Source: Bacillus alveayuensis | GTDB lineage: Bacteria > Bacillota > Bacilli > Bacillales > Aeribacillaceae | DNA length: 64,000 nucleotides | NCBI GenBank assembly: GCA_030812955.1 | Contig: JAUSTR010000010.1 | Location: 20,871 to 84,870, forward strand | Reading direction: 5' to 3' | In this document: positions 8,130-16,773 of the stretch, one piece after another | Layout: the number at the start of each line of letters is the position of its first letter | Position numbering within the stretch: the first letter of the stretch is position 1 | Translations under genes and position numbers: made by a program | Notes under the pieces: model-generated | Databases searched by the model: none | Told to the model about the DNA's origin: nothing | Seen by the model: only the letters and a program-made list of their open reading frames with translations

Positions 8130-9398
8130 ATGGTCGTGTACGCACAAGAATTCGAATTGAAGGAGCGGCAATTAAAAAAGCTAAACGAATTATTAATATT
8201 CGTCAAAAGCCATAATGAATTTTATCATAAAAAGCTTCAAAATATTACATTGCCTCTGCGATCATTGGAGGAAATCACAACTTTACCTTTCACAACAAAA
8301 AAAGAACTCGTCGATGATCAAAAAAAGCACCCTCCCTATGGTCAAAATCATTCGTATCCTTTGGAAGAATATGTCCGATACCATCAAACTTCGGGAACGA
8401 CAGGGAGACCGTTAAAAATATTAGATACGAAAAAAACTTTTGATTGGTGGGAAACTTGCTGGATCGAAGTATACCGTTCCAGCGGTGTCACAAAAAAAGA
8501 TCATATTTTTCTAGCTTTTTCGTTTGGGCCTTTTATTGGATTTTGGGCCGCATTTGAAGCTGCTAAGAGATTAGGAGCACTCGTCATCTCATCCGGAAGT
8601 CAGTCATCTGTCGAACGTTTGCGTAATATGATGGAAAATCAAGCAACGGTTCTTCTTTGCACACCAAGCTATGCCTTGCATTTAGCAGAGGTTGCTAAGG
8701 AAAACGGAATCGATATTCAAAACTCACCTGTTCGGACCATTATTACAGCTGGAGAACCTGGAGGATCTGTTCCTTCCACACGGAACCAAATTGAAAGCTT
8801 GTGGGGGGCCAAATTATATGACCATGTAGGAATGACAGAAATGGGAGCCTATGGATACTCCTGTTCGGAGCAAAATGGTCTACACATTAACGAATCTGAA
8901 TTTATCGCTGAAGTGATTGATCCGAAGACATTAAAGCCTGTTGCAATTGGCGAAAAAGGGGAATTAGTACTCACTAACTTAGGGAGAGATGGCTACCCCG
9001 CTCTACGCTATCGGACAGGCGATATGGTCATTCGCTCAAACAAAAAGTGTCCATGCGGCAATCCTTATCAATTTTTGCCTGAAGGAATTATCGGACGTGC
9101 TGACGACATGGTCGTCATTCGGGGAATTAATATTTATCCGTCCTCCATTGAATCCATTATTCGGGAATATAGTGAAGTAAAAGAGTTCCGCATCGTCTAT
9201 TATACAGAAAATGAAATGGATCAAATAAAAGTAGAAATCGAATCAAATTCAGATGAAATTGTCCCATCGCTCGCAACCAAATTAAGAGAGAGAATTGGGT
9301 TAAGAATTCAAGTTGAGAAAGTGCCAGATAACCACTTGCCGCGCTTTACGATGAAAGCGAAGAGAGTAGTTGACAAACGCAGCAAACGAGTTTCATAA
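8130..9398 (+). CDS. Phenylacetate-CoA ligase-like (PaaK type) aryl acid activating enzyme
   Basis: A 422-residue adenylate-forming ligase of the short PaaK type (typically 420-440 residues). The ATP-binding loop HQTSGTTGRP (about residue 88), TAGEPGG, DHVGMTEMGA, YRTGDMV and the C-terminal RADDMVVIRGINIYPSSIE are all in the family order. It would join an aryl acid to CoA via an AMP intermediate in the cytosol. A clean AAAGGGGG precedes the ATG and a terminator follows, so it is probably monocistronic. Next to a gentisate pathway, activation of salicylate or another hydroxybenzoate is possible, but phenylacetate-type substrates cannot be excluded. Confidence 0.88.
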   Translation: MVVYAQEFELKERQLKKLNELLIFVKSHNEFYHKKLQNITLPLRSLEEITTLPFTTKKELVDDQKKHPPYGQNHSYPLEEYVRYHQTSGTTGRPLKILDTKKTFDWWETCWIEVYRSSGVTKKDHIFLAFSFGPFIGFWAAFEAAKRLGALVISSGSQSSVERLRNMMENQATVLLCTPSYALHLAEVAKENGIDIQNSPVRTIITAGEPGGSVPSTRNQIESLWGAKLYDHVGMTEMGAYGYSCSEQNGLHINESEFIAEVIDPKTLKPVAIGEKGELVLTNLGRDGYPALRYRTGDMVIRSNKKCPCGNPYQFLPEGIIGRADDMVVIRGINIYPSSIESIIREYSEVKEFRIVYYTENEMDQIKVEIESNSDEIVPSLATKLRERIGLRIQVEKVPDNHLPRFTMKAKRVVDKRSKRVS

Positions 9399-9426
9399 AT
9401 TTCGAAAGCGTTTTCTACCAGCATAA

Positions 9427-9456
9427 AAGCCTGCTTCCACTTGAAAGCAGGCTTTT
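9427..9456 (+). terminator. Intrinsic terminator after PaaK-like gene
   Basis: AAGCCTGCTT and AAGCAGGCTT pair around a short TCCACTTG-like loop and are followed by TTTTT. The hairpin follows the ligase stop codon by about 30 bases. It may also serve the convergent minus-strand gene. Confidence 0.85.
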
Positions 9457-9527
9457 TATATTTCAAACTTGAAACAATCTTTTATAATATGGATTAAAAT
9501 GTATAAATTGCCTTTACCTTTGAAATT

Positions 9528-10100
9528 TTACAATAGATAAAATGTTTGACCGTTCGGACCTATTGGAACATGCCCCATTTCTAATACGTCGACTAAATAT
9601 GCAAATGGATTTTCTTCCCATCCTTTTAAATCTGAAATTAATTCCCATGTACAGGCCAATAAGCTAATATATAAGCTATGGCCAATGAAAAACCGAACGG
9701 TCTCTTGTTTCGCAAATGTCTGAAATGCTTGTTTAAAGACTTCATGATATACCATTTCAGGAAGGTGATAAACGATTTCCTCTAACAATTTTCCTTTTCC
9801 AGATTCGTCAATTTTATCTTTTAATTGGTCCGGAAGAACCTTCAACACTTCCCATAAATCGCTGTTTTGTAGCGAAATCATTTCATAACAGTTATTTATA
9901 TCCTCTTTTTCAAGCCAACTTACATCGTAATTCGAGATATGGAAAGCATCCATAAACATTTCCACTTTTTCCTTTGCCCTGTTGTCAATCATTCCTACAC
10001 GATGGTACCAGTTTATATTTAACAATCGCTCTGACAATTGGTTGACACGATCATGTTTAAAATCGTAAACCGGTTGATGGTCGATAATCGTGATCGACAT
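9528..10100 (-). CDS. Unrecognised 190-residue protein downstream of aromatic hydroxylase
   Basis: I do not recognise this protein. It begins MSITIIDHQPVYDF, with AAAGGGG eight bases before the ATG at 10100 (an upstream GTG at 10109 is too close to the ribosome site). It is acidic and probably alpha-helical, with several Trp and His residues (NWYHRVG, VYHEVFKQAF, FFIGHSLYISLLACTWELI) and no signal peptide; one moderately hydrophobic segment (HSLYISLLACTW) looks like a buried helix rather than a membrane span. It starts about 20 bases after the FAD hydroxylase ends and is co-transcribed with it. A helper or separate enzyme in aromatic oxidation is possible, but no function can be assigned. Confidence 0.75.
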   Translation of the reverse strand: MSITIIDHQPVYDFKHDRVNQLSERLLNINWYHRVGMIDNRAKEKVEMFMDAFHISNYDVSWLEKEDINNCYEMISLQNSDLWEVLKVLPDQLKDKIDESGKGKLLEEIVYHLPEMVYHEVFKQAFQTFAKQETVRFFIGHSLYISLLACTWELISDLKGWEENPFAYLVDVLEMGHVPIGPNGQTFYLL

Positions 10101-10120
10101 CGATATCACCCCTTTTTTGT

Positions 10121-11344
10121 TTAATATTTCGTTGTTAATTCAGGCGGACCGTATTTTGGACCATAAGGCCCCTCATCCAACCATCTTCCTAATTTTGGAA
10201 CAATCGCCGTTAATGATGCAGCAATCTCCCGTTTTAAATTCATTTCTGGTGAATTCCCTTGAAGATGGTGCAAGGCTGTAGATGAACTGTTACGATTCCA
10301 TAATCCAGCGATTCTCCGTTCGTTTGCTGCTTTGTCAATCGCTTCACGTCTTTTTTGTTCACTTGTCACTTTGAGAGCCTGTTCAATTCCTTTTACGGCA
10401 ATAAGGGCATCCGGTACACCTGAATTAAGGCCTCTGGCGCCAAATGGTGCAAATAAATGCGCAGCTTCCCCTGCTAAAAGAACTCTTCGTTTTTCATCTG
10501 TATACGAATTGGCCACAACTTGATGGAAACGGTAGGATGAAACCCAAGTAATTCGTTCAGCATATTTCGGATGCATTACTTTAGGAAGCCACTTTTTAAC
10601 TCCTTCCACTTCTGTATAGTTATTTGGATCATCGTCTTCCAATAACTGAAGGTCAATTCTCCATCCACCTTTGAATGGAACAAACATCACATTTCTTCCA
10701 CCCATAGCAGGATGCTGATAATGGAATACCCGCTCTAATGGCAAAGGATCATGTTCGTCCTCTTCTACATCCACGACAAGGAAAGTGTCCTTCGTCCGCG
10801 GTCCTTCAAATTTCAAACCAGCTGTTTCACGAACGACAGAGCGTGCCCCATCACAGCCGATGACATACTCCGCTTCCCAAATTTCTCCTTTTTTGGTTAT
10901 AACTTTAATGCCATCCTCTTCTGGTACGACTTCCTTAATCGGTGTATCCCATACAAATTCAACCCCAGCTTTCACGCAATAGTCATAAAGAATCGATTCG
11001 ATATCGTGTTGATGCAAAGAGGTAAATGGTGGAAGTTTTGTCGGATCGCTTGTATCTGTCTTTCCATAATTTTTCACATATACTTCTTTTCCTTTATAAA
11101 GCGTCCGCTTAATTGGCCAAACGATTCCATTTCTAGCAATTTCAAATCCTAGTCCTTCATCAATGCTTTCGAGTAAATCTAATGTTGCGTTATGAAGATA
11201 GATGGCTCTGCTTCCAGGTCGTTGACGGTCTTTTGGTTCCGCTTCAATGACTACGGAAGAAATTCCTCTTTTTTTCAATGCCAATCCAGCCACTAAACCG
11301 ACCGGACCGGCACCAACAACGATAACGGTATGTTTGTTGCTCAT
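10121..11344 (-). CDS. FAD-dependent aromatic hydroxylase (PheA/TfdB family)
   Basis: A 407-residue class A flavoprotein monooxygenase. The Rossmann motif VVGAGPVGLVAG lies near residue 10, the DG motif is GCDGARSVVR, and the second flavin motif appears as LLAGEAAHLFAPFGARGLNSG, where the usual GD is GE. I start it at MSNKHTVIV (11344) because AGGAGAGAAAGG precedes that ATG; a longer reading has no ribosome site. With the gentisate pathway next door, hydroxylation of 3-hydroxybenzoate at C6 or of a salicylate derivative to give gentisate is the likely job. The exact substrate is not readable. A 17-bp palindrome and a TATAAT box lie just upstream. Confidence 0.87.
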   Translation of the reverse strand: MSNKHTVIVVGAGPVGLVAGLALKKRGISSVVIEAEPKDRQRPGSRAIYLHNATLDLLESIDEGLGFEIARNGIVWPIKRTLYKGKEVYVKNYGKTDTSDPTKLPPFTSLHQHDIESILYDYCVKAGVEFVWDTPIKEVVPEEDGIKVITKKGEIWEAEYVIGCDGARSVVRETAGLKFEGPRTKDTFLVVDVEEDEHDPLPLERVFHYQHPAMGGRNVMFVPFKGGWRIDLQLLEDDDPNNYTEVEGVKKWLPKVMHPKYAERITWVSSYRFHQVVANSYTDEKRRVLLAGEAAHLFAPFGARGLNSGVPDALIAVKGIEQALKVTSEQKRREAIDKAANERRIAGLWNRNSSSTALHHLQGNSPEMNLKREIAASLTAIVPKLGRWLDEGPYGPKYGPPELTTKY

Positions 11345-11381
11345 TCCCTTTCTCTCCTTTTCCTTTTCAATAATAGTATCG

Positions 11382-11431
11382 ATGGTAGCGCTTACCATGC
11401 TTACATTATAAATAAAAAGAATTTTTTCCAA
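11382..11431 (-). promoter_or_regulatory. Promoter and 17-bp palindromic operator for FAD hydroxylase
   Basis: On the minus strand TATAAT (11405-11410) is preceded at a short 15-base spacing by TTGGAA (11426-11431). Immediately downstream lies ATGGTA-AGCGC-TACCAT (11382-11398), a perfect 6-5-6 inverted repeat in the expected early transcribed region, where a repressor would block initiation. The short spacing suggests a weak or activator-assisted promoter. Confidence 0.5.
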
Positions 11432-11477
11432 GTACTCTCATGTTCCTCTATGCAGGACAAATGAAATCTTTTTATTA

Positions 11478-11618
11478 GGCTCATTTCTAAAAGATTGCGC
11501 CTTACTTTAGTTTTTCGACTGTCATAGGCAAACGAACGCTTGTGATGTCACGCTATTGCATGACGTGAACCGAACAAAAATCGATGGTCGGACAAATGTG
11601 CTTTGTCCGACCACGTGT
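11478..11618. repeat. Dispersed hairpin-rich repeat, copy 1 (right end missing)
   Basis: This non-coding stretch shares an extended match with 46317-46462. Common blocks, in order, are TTTCTAAAAGATTG (here preceded by GGCTCA), TTTTCGACTGTC, CGCTTG, ATGTCACGCTA, TGACGTGAACC, AACAAAA, TCGATGG, CGGACAAATGTG and CGACCAC. Internal stems include GGTCGGACAAA with TTTGTCCGACC. The terminal GACAGTCGAAAAGC arm present in the other copy is absent here. It fills the gap before ispA. No open reading frame is conserved between the copies, so it looks like a small mobile or structured element. Confidence 0.7.
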
Positions 11619-11720
11619 TTGATCTTTTGTGTTCAAAAATCATTCTCAATAATTTAGAAAAGCACATAAGATGAAGTATGTGCATGGAGAATTTAAATGT
11701 TTAAGAATAGGAGTGGTTGT

Positions 11721-12719
11721 ATGCTTGAACATAAGGTTTCGTTAATGCCATACTCATCTGTGGAAACGATTGATCAAGTGAAAGAAATACCTGAAGGCAT
11801 ACAAATGGTTCAGGCACCAGCATTATGGCGTGAGGGAATTAAAGGAAAAGGGGTGACGATTGCTGTCCTTGATACTGGCTGTGATATTCATCATCCTGAC
11901 TTAAAAGGTCAAATTATTGGCGGTCGAAATTTCACAACTGATGATAACGGTGATCCACGAAAAATAACAGATTATAACGGGCACGGTACCCATGTTGCTG
12001 GAACTATTGCAGCCCGAGAAAATAATCAAGGTGTCGTCGGAATAGCCCCAGAAGCAAAACTATTAATTTTAAAGGTACTAGCAAGCGATCCAAATCAACG
12101 AGGATCTGCAACAGGCCGATACGAGTGGATTGTGAATGCAATCAACTACGCAGTGAAACAAAAAGTCGATATCATCTCGATGTCTTTAGGAGGCCCTTCC
12201 AACCATCCACAGCTTTATCAAGCTATTAAAAATGCGGTGAATCAAGATATTTTAGTCGTTTGTGCTGCTGGAAACGAAGGTGACGGAAATGACTCAACCG
12301 ACGAATTTTCCTACCCTGGAGCGTATAACGAAGTCATATCCGTTGGTGCTATTTCGCTTAACAGACAATCCTCCCACTTTACAAACTCCAATAAAGAAGT
12401 AGATGTTGTTGCCCCAGGAGAAAAAATTTTATCTACGATACCAAATGGGAAATATGCTTATTTAAGCGGAACTTCGATGGCCACACCACATATTTCCGGA
12501 GCCTTAGCCTTGATTAAGCAACAATCAGAAAAAGAATTTCAACGAAAGCTGACAGAACCAGAGCTATATGCTCAACTCATAAAACGAACAATCCCACTCG
12601 GTTATTCCAAATCATTGGAAGGAAACGGTCTTATTTATTTAAGCGTTCCAGACCTTTTAACTAGAATTATGCAAAATTTAAAAAGGTCATCATTTATTAC
12701 GGGTATGAGAATATGGTAA
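11721..12719 (+). CDS. ispA: Intracellular subtilisin-like serine protease
   Basis: A 332-residue cytosolic subtilase without signal peptide, closely resembling the Bacillus intracellular serine protease: the conserved propeptide-like start (LMPYSSVETIDQVKEIPEGI), catalytic Asp at about 51 (VLDTGCD), His at about 88 (NGHGTHVAG) and Ser at about 252 (SGTSMATPH), all in the known order and spacing. I choose the ATG at 11721 because AGGAG lies seven bases before it; the in-frame ATG at 11697 would add eight residues. The family degrades cytosolic protein late in growth and during sporulation. The next gene, a CwlC-like lysin, also fits late sporulation. Confidence 0.95.
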   Translation: MLEHKVSLMPYSSVETIDQVKEIPEGIQMVQAPALWREGIKGKGVTIAVLDTGCDIHHPDLKGQIIGGRNFTTDDNGDPRKITDYNGHGTHVAGTIAARENNQGVVGIAPEAKLLILKVLASDPNQRGSATGRYEWIVNAINYAVKQKVDIISMSLGGPSNHPQLYQAIKNAVNQDILVVCAAGNEGDGNDSTDEFSYPGAYNEVISVGAISLNRQSSHFTNSNKEVDVVAPGEKILSTIPNGKYAYLSGTSMATPHISGALALIKQQSEKEFQRKLTEPELYAQLIKRTIPLGYSKSLEGNGLIYLSVPDLLTRIMQNLKRSSFITGMRIW

Positions 12720-12849
12720 ACAAAAAATTTCGATAAGTCCTTTTCATTCTTTGAATGGAAGCATCCGATTCTGCAACATCACATCGGTAAAGAATCAAGT
12801 GGAGTATGTGCAAATGAATGCTTATTATTTGTGAAGGAAGGTGTTTAGA

Positions 12850-14271
12850 TTGACCATCATTATGATAGATCCAGGACATGGTGGAAGTGATCCCGGAGCC
12901 CAAGCATTCGGTTATCAAGAAAAAAATTTTAATCTGCAAATTTCCTTAAAGATTAGAGATTATTTACAAAAAAAATATGCTGTGAAAGTGCTGATGACAA
13001 GAACAACGGATCAAACCGTTAGTTTATCCGAACGTACAAATATGGCAAATATACAGAACGTCGATTATTTCTGCTCGATCCATGTCAACGCTGGCGGTGG
13101 ATCAGGGTTTGAAAGCTACATTTATAACGGTCCTGTTCCCCCGCAAACGATACGTTATCAAGCCATTATTCATGACCAAATTATCAATAAGTTGAAAAAT
13201 AAGTATAGCATCAAAGACCGAGGAAAGAAACGAGCCAATTTCCATGTCCTGCGTGAAACGAAAATGCCTGCGATTCTTTTAGAAACATTGTTTATCGATC
13301 ATCAAAACGATATTAAATTATTAACAAATCCATCTTTTATTCAAGATTACTCAGCGGCTGTCGCAGAAGGATTAGCTAAAGCTCTAAACCTGTCAGCAAA
13401 GGATCCGAAGCCTCCGCTATCCAATGATAAAGATGTTATCTATAAAGTGATTGCCGGCTCTTTTAAAGAAAGAAAAAATGCCGAAAAACGGGTATCGATG
13501 TTAAAATCCAAGAAAATAGATGCTTTTATTGTCCCAGCTGTCATTAATGGCACCCAATTTTATCGTGTTCAGGCAGGAGCCTATAAAATGTTGAATCATG
13601 CTAAACAACAAGTTAAACAGTTAAAAAATAACGGAATAAAAGATGCTTTTATCGCTTCGGAGATTCATTCTGAAAATAGCAAGAGAACAAAACAACCACC
13701 TGATTCTGATGAAGAAAATCTTTTCACAGACAAAGGATTTCCGATTAACGGCCATCCATTTTTATCAGGTCAAATGCTCAATCGGTTTGTTTTAAGCATG
13801 AACGAAAATGCTCCTTTGTTAGGAGAGGATTACTACGAACTTTCAAAAATTTATAACATTCGGGGAGATATCGCTCTTGCACAAGCCATTCACGAAACAA
13901 ATTACTTCCGATTTACGGGAACGGTTAAACCCGAACAAAACAATTTTGCAGGAATTGGTGCAACTGGGCCTAATCAACAAGGCGCACGCTTTTCTTCTGC
14001 AAGAGAAGGTGTATTAGCTCAATTGCAGCACTTATATGCATATGCTTCAACAGATCCTCTGCCAAAAAATTATCCGTTAGTCGATCCACGCTTTCATTTC
14101 GTAACGAGAGGAAGTGCGAAAACATGGCAGGAATTAAATGGAAAATGGGCAGTTCCAGGAAATCATTACGGCCAATCCATTTTAAAAATTTACCAAAGGA
14201 TGATTGATTTTAGCAAAGATGAATGCACAAAGCTTAAACAAGCCGTTCAACAATCATTAGAACATGAATAA
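12850..14271 (+). CDS. CwlC-like amidase with SPOR and glucosaminidase domains
   Basis: A 473-residue, three-domain cell wall hydrolase. Residues 1-180 are an N-acetylmuramoyl-L-alanine amidase (Amidase_3) with DPGHGGSDPG, SIHVNAGGGSGFESY and LLETLFIDH carrying the zinc and catalytic residues. About 195-272 form a SPOR domain of two repeats (YKVIAGSFKERKNAEKRV and YRVQAGAYKMLNHAKQQV). About 290-460 form a mannosyl-glycoprotein endo-beta-N-acetylglucosaminidase domain with HETNYF as the likely catalytic region. There is no signal peptide, as in CwlC, which lyses the mother cell; CwlC itself ends after SPOR, so the glucosaminidase is an added activity. AAGGAAGG places the start at TTG 12850. 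Confidence 0.9.
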   Translation: MTIIMIDPGHGGSDPGAQAFGYQEKNFNLQISLKIRDYLQKKYAVKVLMTRTTDQTVSLSERTNMANIQNVDYFCSIHVNAGGGSGFESYIYNGPVPPQTIRYQAIIHDQIINKLKNKYSIKDRGKKRANFHVLRETKMPAILLETLFIDHQNDIKLLTNPSFIQDYSAAVAEGLAKALNLSAKDPKPPLSNDKDVIYKVIAGSFKERKNAEKRVSMLKSKKIDAFIVPAVINGTQFYRVQAGAYKMLNHAKQQVKQLKNNGIKDAFIASEIHSENSKRTKQPPDSDEENLFTDKGFPINGHPFLSGQMLNRFVLSMNENAPLLGEDYYELSKIYNIRGDIALAQAIHETNYFRFTGTVKPEQNNFAGIGATGPNQQGARFSSAREGVLAQLQHLYAYASTDPLPKNYPLVDPRFHFVTRGSAKTWQELNGKWAVPGNHYGQSILKIYQRMIDFSKDECTKLKQAVQQSLEHE

Positions 14272-14299
14272 AGATATCACTGAAAAATGTCTTTTCTAT

Positions 14300-14357
14300 A
14301 GACTTTGTCTACAGTCTGAAAATTCGTTTCATAAAGACTTTGTCTACACACTGAAAC
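14300..14357. repeat. Short direct repeat AGACTTTGTCTACA
   Basis: The 14-mer AGACTTTGTCTACA occurs at 14300-14313 and again at 14335-14348, each followed by an almost identical CTGAAA. Each unit can fold on itself (AGAC...GTCT). The pair lies just after the amidase gene and before a terminator. This resembles small intergenic repeats of Bacillaceae; function unknown. Confidence 0.6.
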
Positions 14358-14380
14358 AGCCAAAATCGGCTGTTTTTTTA
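14355..14380. terminator. Intrinsic terminator between convergent genes
   Basis: AACAGCC and GGCTGTT (14355-14361 and 14368-14374) pair around a six-base loop and are followed by TTTTT on the plus strand. It ends the amidase transcript; the stop codon of the convergent nos gene lies within the T run. Confidence 0.8.
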
Positions 14381-15469
14381 TTCATATGGCCTCTTTTGGT
14401 AAAAATAATTAGGAGAATTGTAATTGTCTTGATAAGATTTATGAAAAATATGAGTTGTGGCTGGAGATAATGGTGGAATCAGCCATGTCCAATCGCCCGT
14501 TACCTTCCGTCCGCATTTTTCCTCTTGTTCTTCAAAATGTTTAAATTGTACGGCCGCAGTATGATGGTCGACAATCGTGACACCATATTTTTTAAATGAA
14601 TGTAAAACAGCTATATTTAACTCAACAAGTGCTTTATCCTTCCATAATGTATGATTTTTGCTCATATTTAGACCCATTAATTGTGCGACCTTCGGCAACA
14701 TATTGTATCTGCCTTCATCAGCAAAATTTCTAGCACCTATTTCCGTCCCCATATACCAACCATTAAATGGTGCTGCCGTATACTCAATACCGCCTATTTC
14801 GAGCTTCATATCAGAAATAATCGGAACGGCATACCATTTCAATTGTAGATTTTCAAAATCTTTGAGTTCAGGATGAGTGATTGGAATTTCCAATACGATT
14901 TCTTTTGGAATGTCAAACCATTTTGGTGTTTGCTCGCCCATTTGAATGACTAATGGCAAGATGTCAAAGGGAGTACGTTTTCCTTTCCATCCCATTTGTT
15001 CACAAGCTTTTGTAAAGGAAATTGAAGCAGGGTCCCCTATAACACCTGAGTCCGTTTCATAGCCTGCATATCTTAATAATTGATGATTCCAAATTCTCAC
15101 TTGATCTTTACCATTTTGTTTTTGGGGAAATATCGTAATGGCAGGACGAATTTTCCCATTGTTTGTTGCAAATTGAATATGCCGGATAAGAGCATGAAAA
15201 ATCTCTTCTTCTGTTTGCAAATTTCTTGCATCAAAAACGTGAAGTGATTGCCAAAATAATCGTCCGATACAACGGTTGCTATTTCGCCATGCCATTTTTG
15301 CACCATGCTCTAATTCTTCATACGTATGCTTATAAGAACCGTAAAGGTCTATTTCTTCTTTCACCCTTTTTAGTCTATCTTCTAGTTGATCGAGTTCATT
15401 TAGTTCTTTATAACAAGTGTAAAGAAAGCTTTTAGCCTTTTCAAAAAGCTGTTCTGATGAGTAATGCAC
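14378..15469 (-). CDS. nos: Nitric oxide synthase oxygenase
   Basis: A 363-residue bacterial NOS containing only the oxygenase domain, which makes nitric oxide from L-arginine using electrons from general flavodoxin-type reductases. The haem-ligating Cys is at about 67 in [13 protein letters not shown], and the arginine-binding Glu lies in [13 protein letters not shown]. Length and order match Bacillus and Geobacillus enzymes (about 360). The start is a GTG with AGGGAGGA a few bases before it. No reductase is adjacent, as usual. It stands alone between convergent ispA/amidase genes and the AEC transporter. Confidence 0.96.
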   Translation of the reverse strand: MHYSSEQLFEKAKSFLYTCYKELNELDQLEDRLKRVKEEIDLYGSYKHTYEELEHGAKMAWRNSNRCIGRLFWQSLHVFDARNLQTEEEIFHALIRHIQFATNNGKIRPAITIFPQKQNGKDQVRIWNHQLLRYAGYETDSGVIGDPASISFTKACEQMGWKGKRTPFDILPLVIQMGEQTPKWFDIPKEIVLEIPITHPELKDFENLQLKWYAVPIISDMKLEIGGIEYTAAPFNGWYMGTEIGARNFADEGRYNMLPKVAQLMGLNMSKNHTLWKDKALVELNIAVLHSFKKYGVTIVDHHTAAVQFKHFEEQEEKCGRKVTGDWTWLIPPLSPATTHIFHKSYQDNYNSPNYFYQKRPYE

Positions 15470-15619
15470 GATGTCCTCCCTCTTTATGAAAACAAATCAT
15501 TCGAACCTATTATATCATAGGAATTTTTCACTAGTTCCAGCTAATGTATATAAGTTGTGACAAAAGAATGGAGGATATCGTCTATCATCATAAACTGAGA
15601 ATAAGTAAAAAAATGTCAT

Positions 15620-16516
15620 TTATTTTAATATAACGAGTAATCCGGTGATCGTAACAATGCTCGTGAGTGTTGTGACAAAAGCAATGCTCGAAACAAGCCT
15701 TGGCTTCGCATCAAACTGAACGGCATACATTGTTGTCGTAACAGCCGTAGGCATTGAGGATAACACAATTAACACACTTTTTAATAATCCATTTACGCCT
15801 AGCATCGTCAAAATCAAATAAGCGATAAACGGTGAAATCATTAACCGACTAATCGTCGCAAACGCCACATTTTTTACATCCATCTTGACGAGTTCGATTT
15901 CAGCAAGCTGCATGCCAAGAATTAACATCGCCACAGGTATCGCCGCATCAGCTAATAAATCAATCGGCATCATGACATTTTTTGGAACCGTAATGTGGGA
16001 AAATTGCACCAATAAGGCAAGTATTACAGCATATGTAGCTGGCATTTCAAACACTTTTTTAATAGCAATTTTAACACCTGATTGTCCCCTTAATGCATAG
16101 TACACACCAAATACGTTCATAATGACAGATTGAAGAACCATAAATGTCACCGCATAAGCAAATCCCTTTTCGCCAAAGGCAAACAATACGATCGGTGCAC
16201 CATAATTTCCGGAATTCATAAAAGCGGTTGAAAGCATTAACCCGCTTTCCATTGAACCTGTATAATGCATGATTTTACTGTACAGTTTCGTTAGCAAAAT
16301 AAACGCAAATAAAAATAACAAAGAAAAAATCACCATATTTCCATATTCACGGTTTAGATTGGCTTGATAAAACGTTCGAAAAACGAGACAAGGGCTTAAC
16401 AAATAAATCGCAACCGTTGAAACAGACTTAATGTCAAGCTTCTTCCATTTTTGAATCACATATCCCGCAAAAAAAATAAAAAAAACAGGAAGTACTACTT
16501 CAATAAATAAGTTCAT
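15620..16516 (-). CDS. AEC family transporter (auxin efflux carrier type)
   Basis: A 298-residue membrane protein with about ten hydrophobic segments and the family's central break (MMLSTAFMNSGNYGAP-like, here LMLSTAFMNSGNYGAPI) plus a second-half crossover region (AAIPVAMLILGMQLAEIEL). Bacterial AEC members carry malate, malonate or other carboxylates. I choose the ATG at 16516 over the TTG two codons upstream, although the ribosome site is weak for both. It is monocistronic by spacing. Nothing in the neighbourhood indicates a substrate. Confidence 0.85.
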   Translation of the reverse strand: MNLFIEVVLPVFFIFFAGYVIQKWKKLDIKSVSTVAIYLLSPCLVFRTFYQANLNREYGNMVIFSLLFLFAFILLTKLYSKIMHYTGSMESGLMLSTAFMNSGNYGAPIVLFAFGEKGFAYAVTFMVLQSVIMNVFGVYYALRGQSGVKIAIKKVFEMPATYAVILALLVQFSHITVPKNVMMPIDLLADAAIPVAMLILGMQLAEIELVKMDVKNVAFATISRLMISPFIAYLILTMLGVNGLLKSVLIVLSSMPTAVTTTMYAVQFDAKPRLVSSIAFVTTLTSIVTITGLLVILK

Positions 16517-16773
16517 CGGCAATCGTCCATTCTAACTTTCATTTTCTCTAATCATCTCATTCTAATATAACGAAAAAAAGATAAAAATTCAAAAAGTTTA
16601 AAAAAGACGATTATTATACTACTATATTTTTTACATAAAAATCTTCGATAATATCATTGATAATATGCTAAATCAGTGCGTTAAAGCTTTACATTGTTGT
16701 TATTTACAAAAAACAAAAGAAAGGATAAAATTTTGCCGTTATCAATTCAGAAAACGAAAGAGGTGAATCTTCG

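Noticed and set aside
10751..11152. 133-codon plus-strand frame opposite the FAD hydroxylase
   Set aside because: The minus strand encodes all flavoprotein motifs; the opposite frame has no recognisable features.
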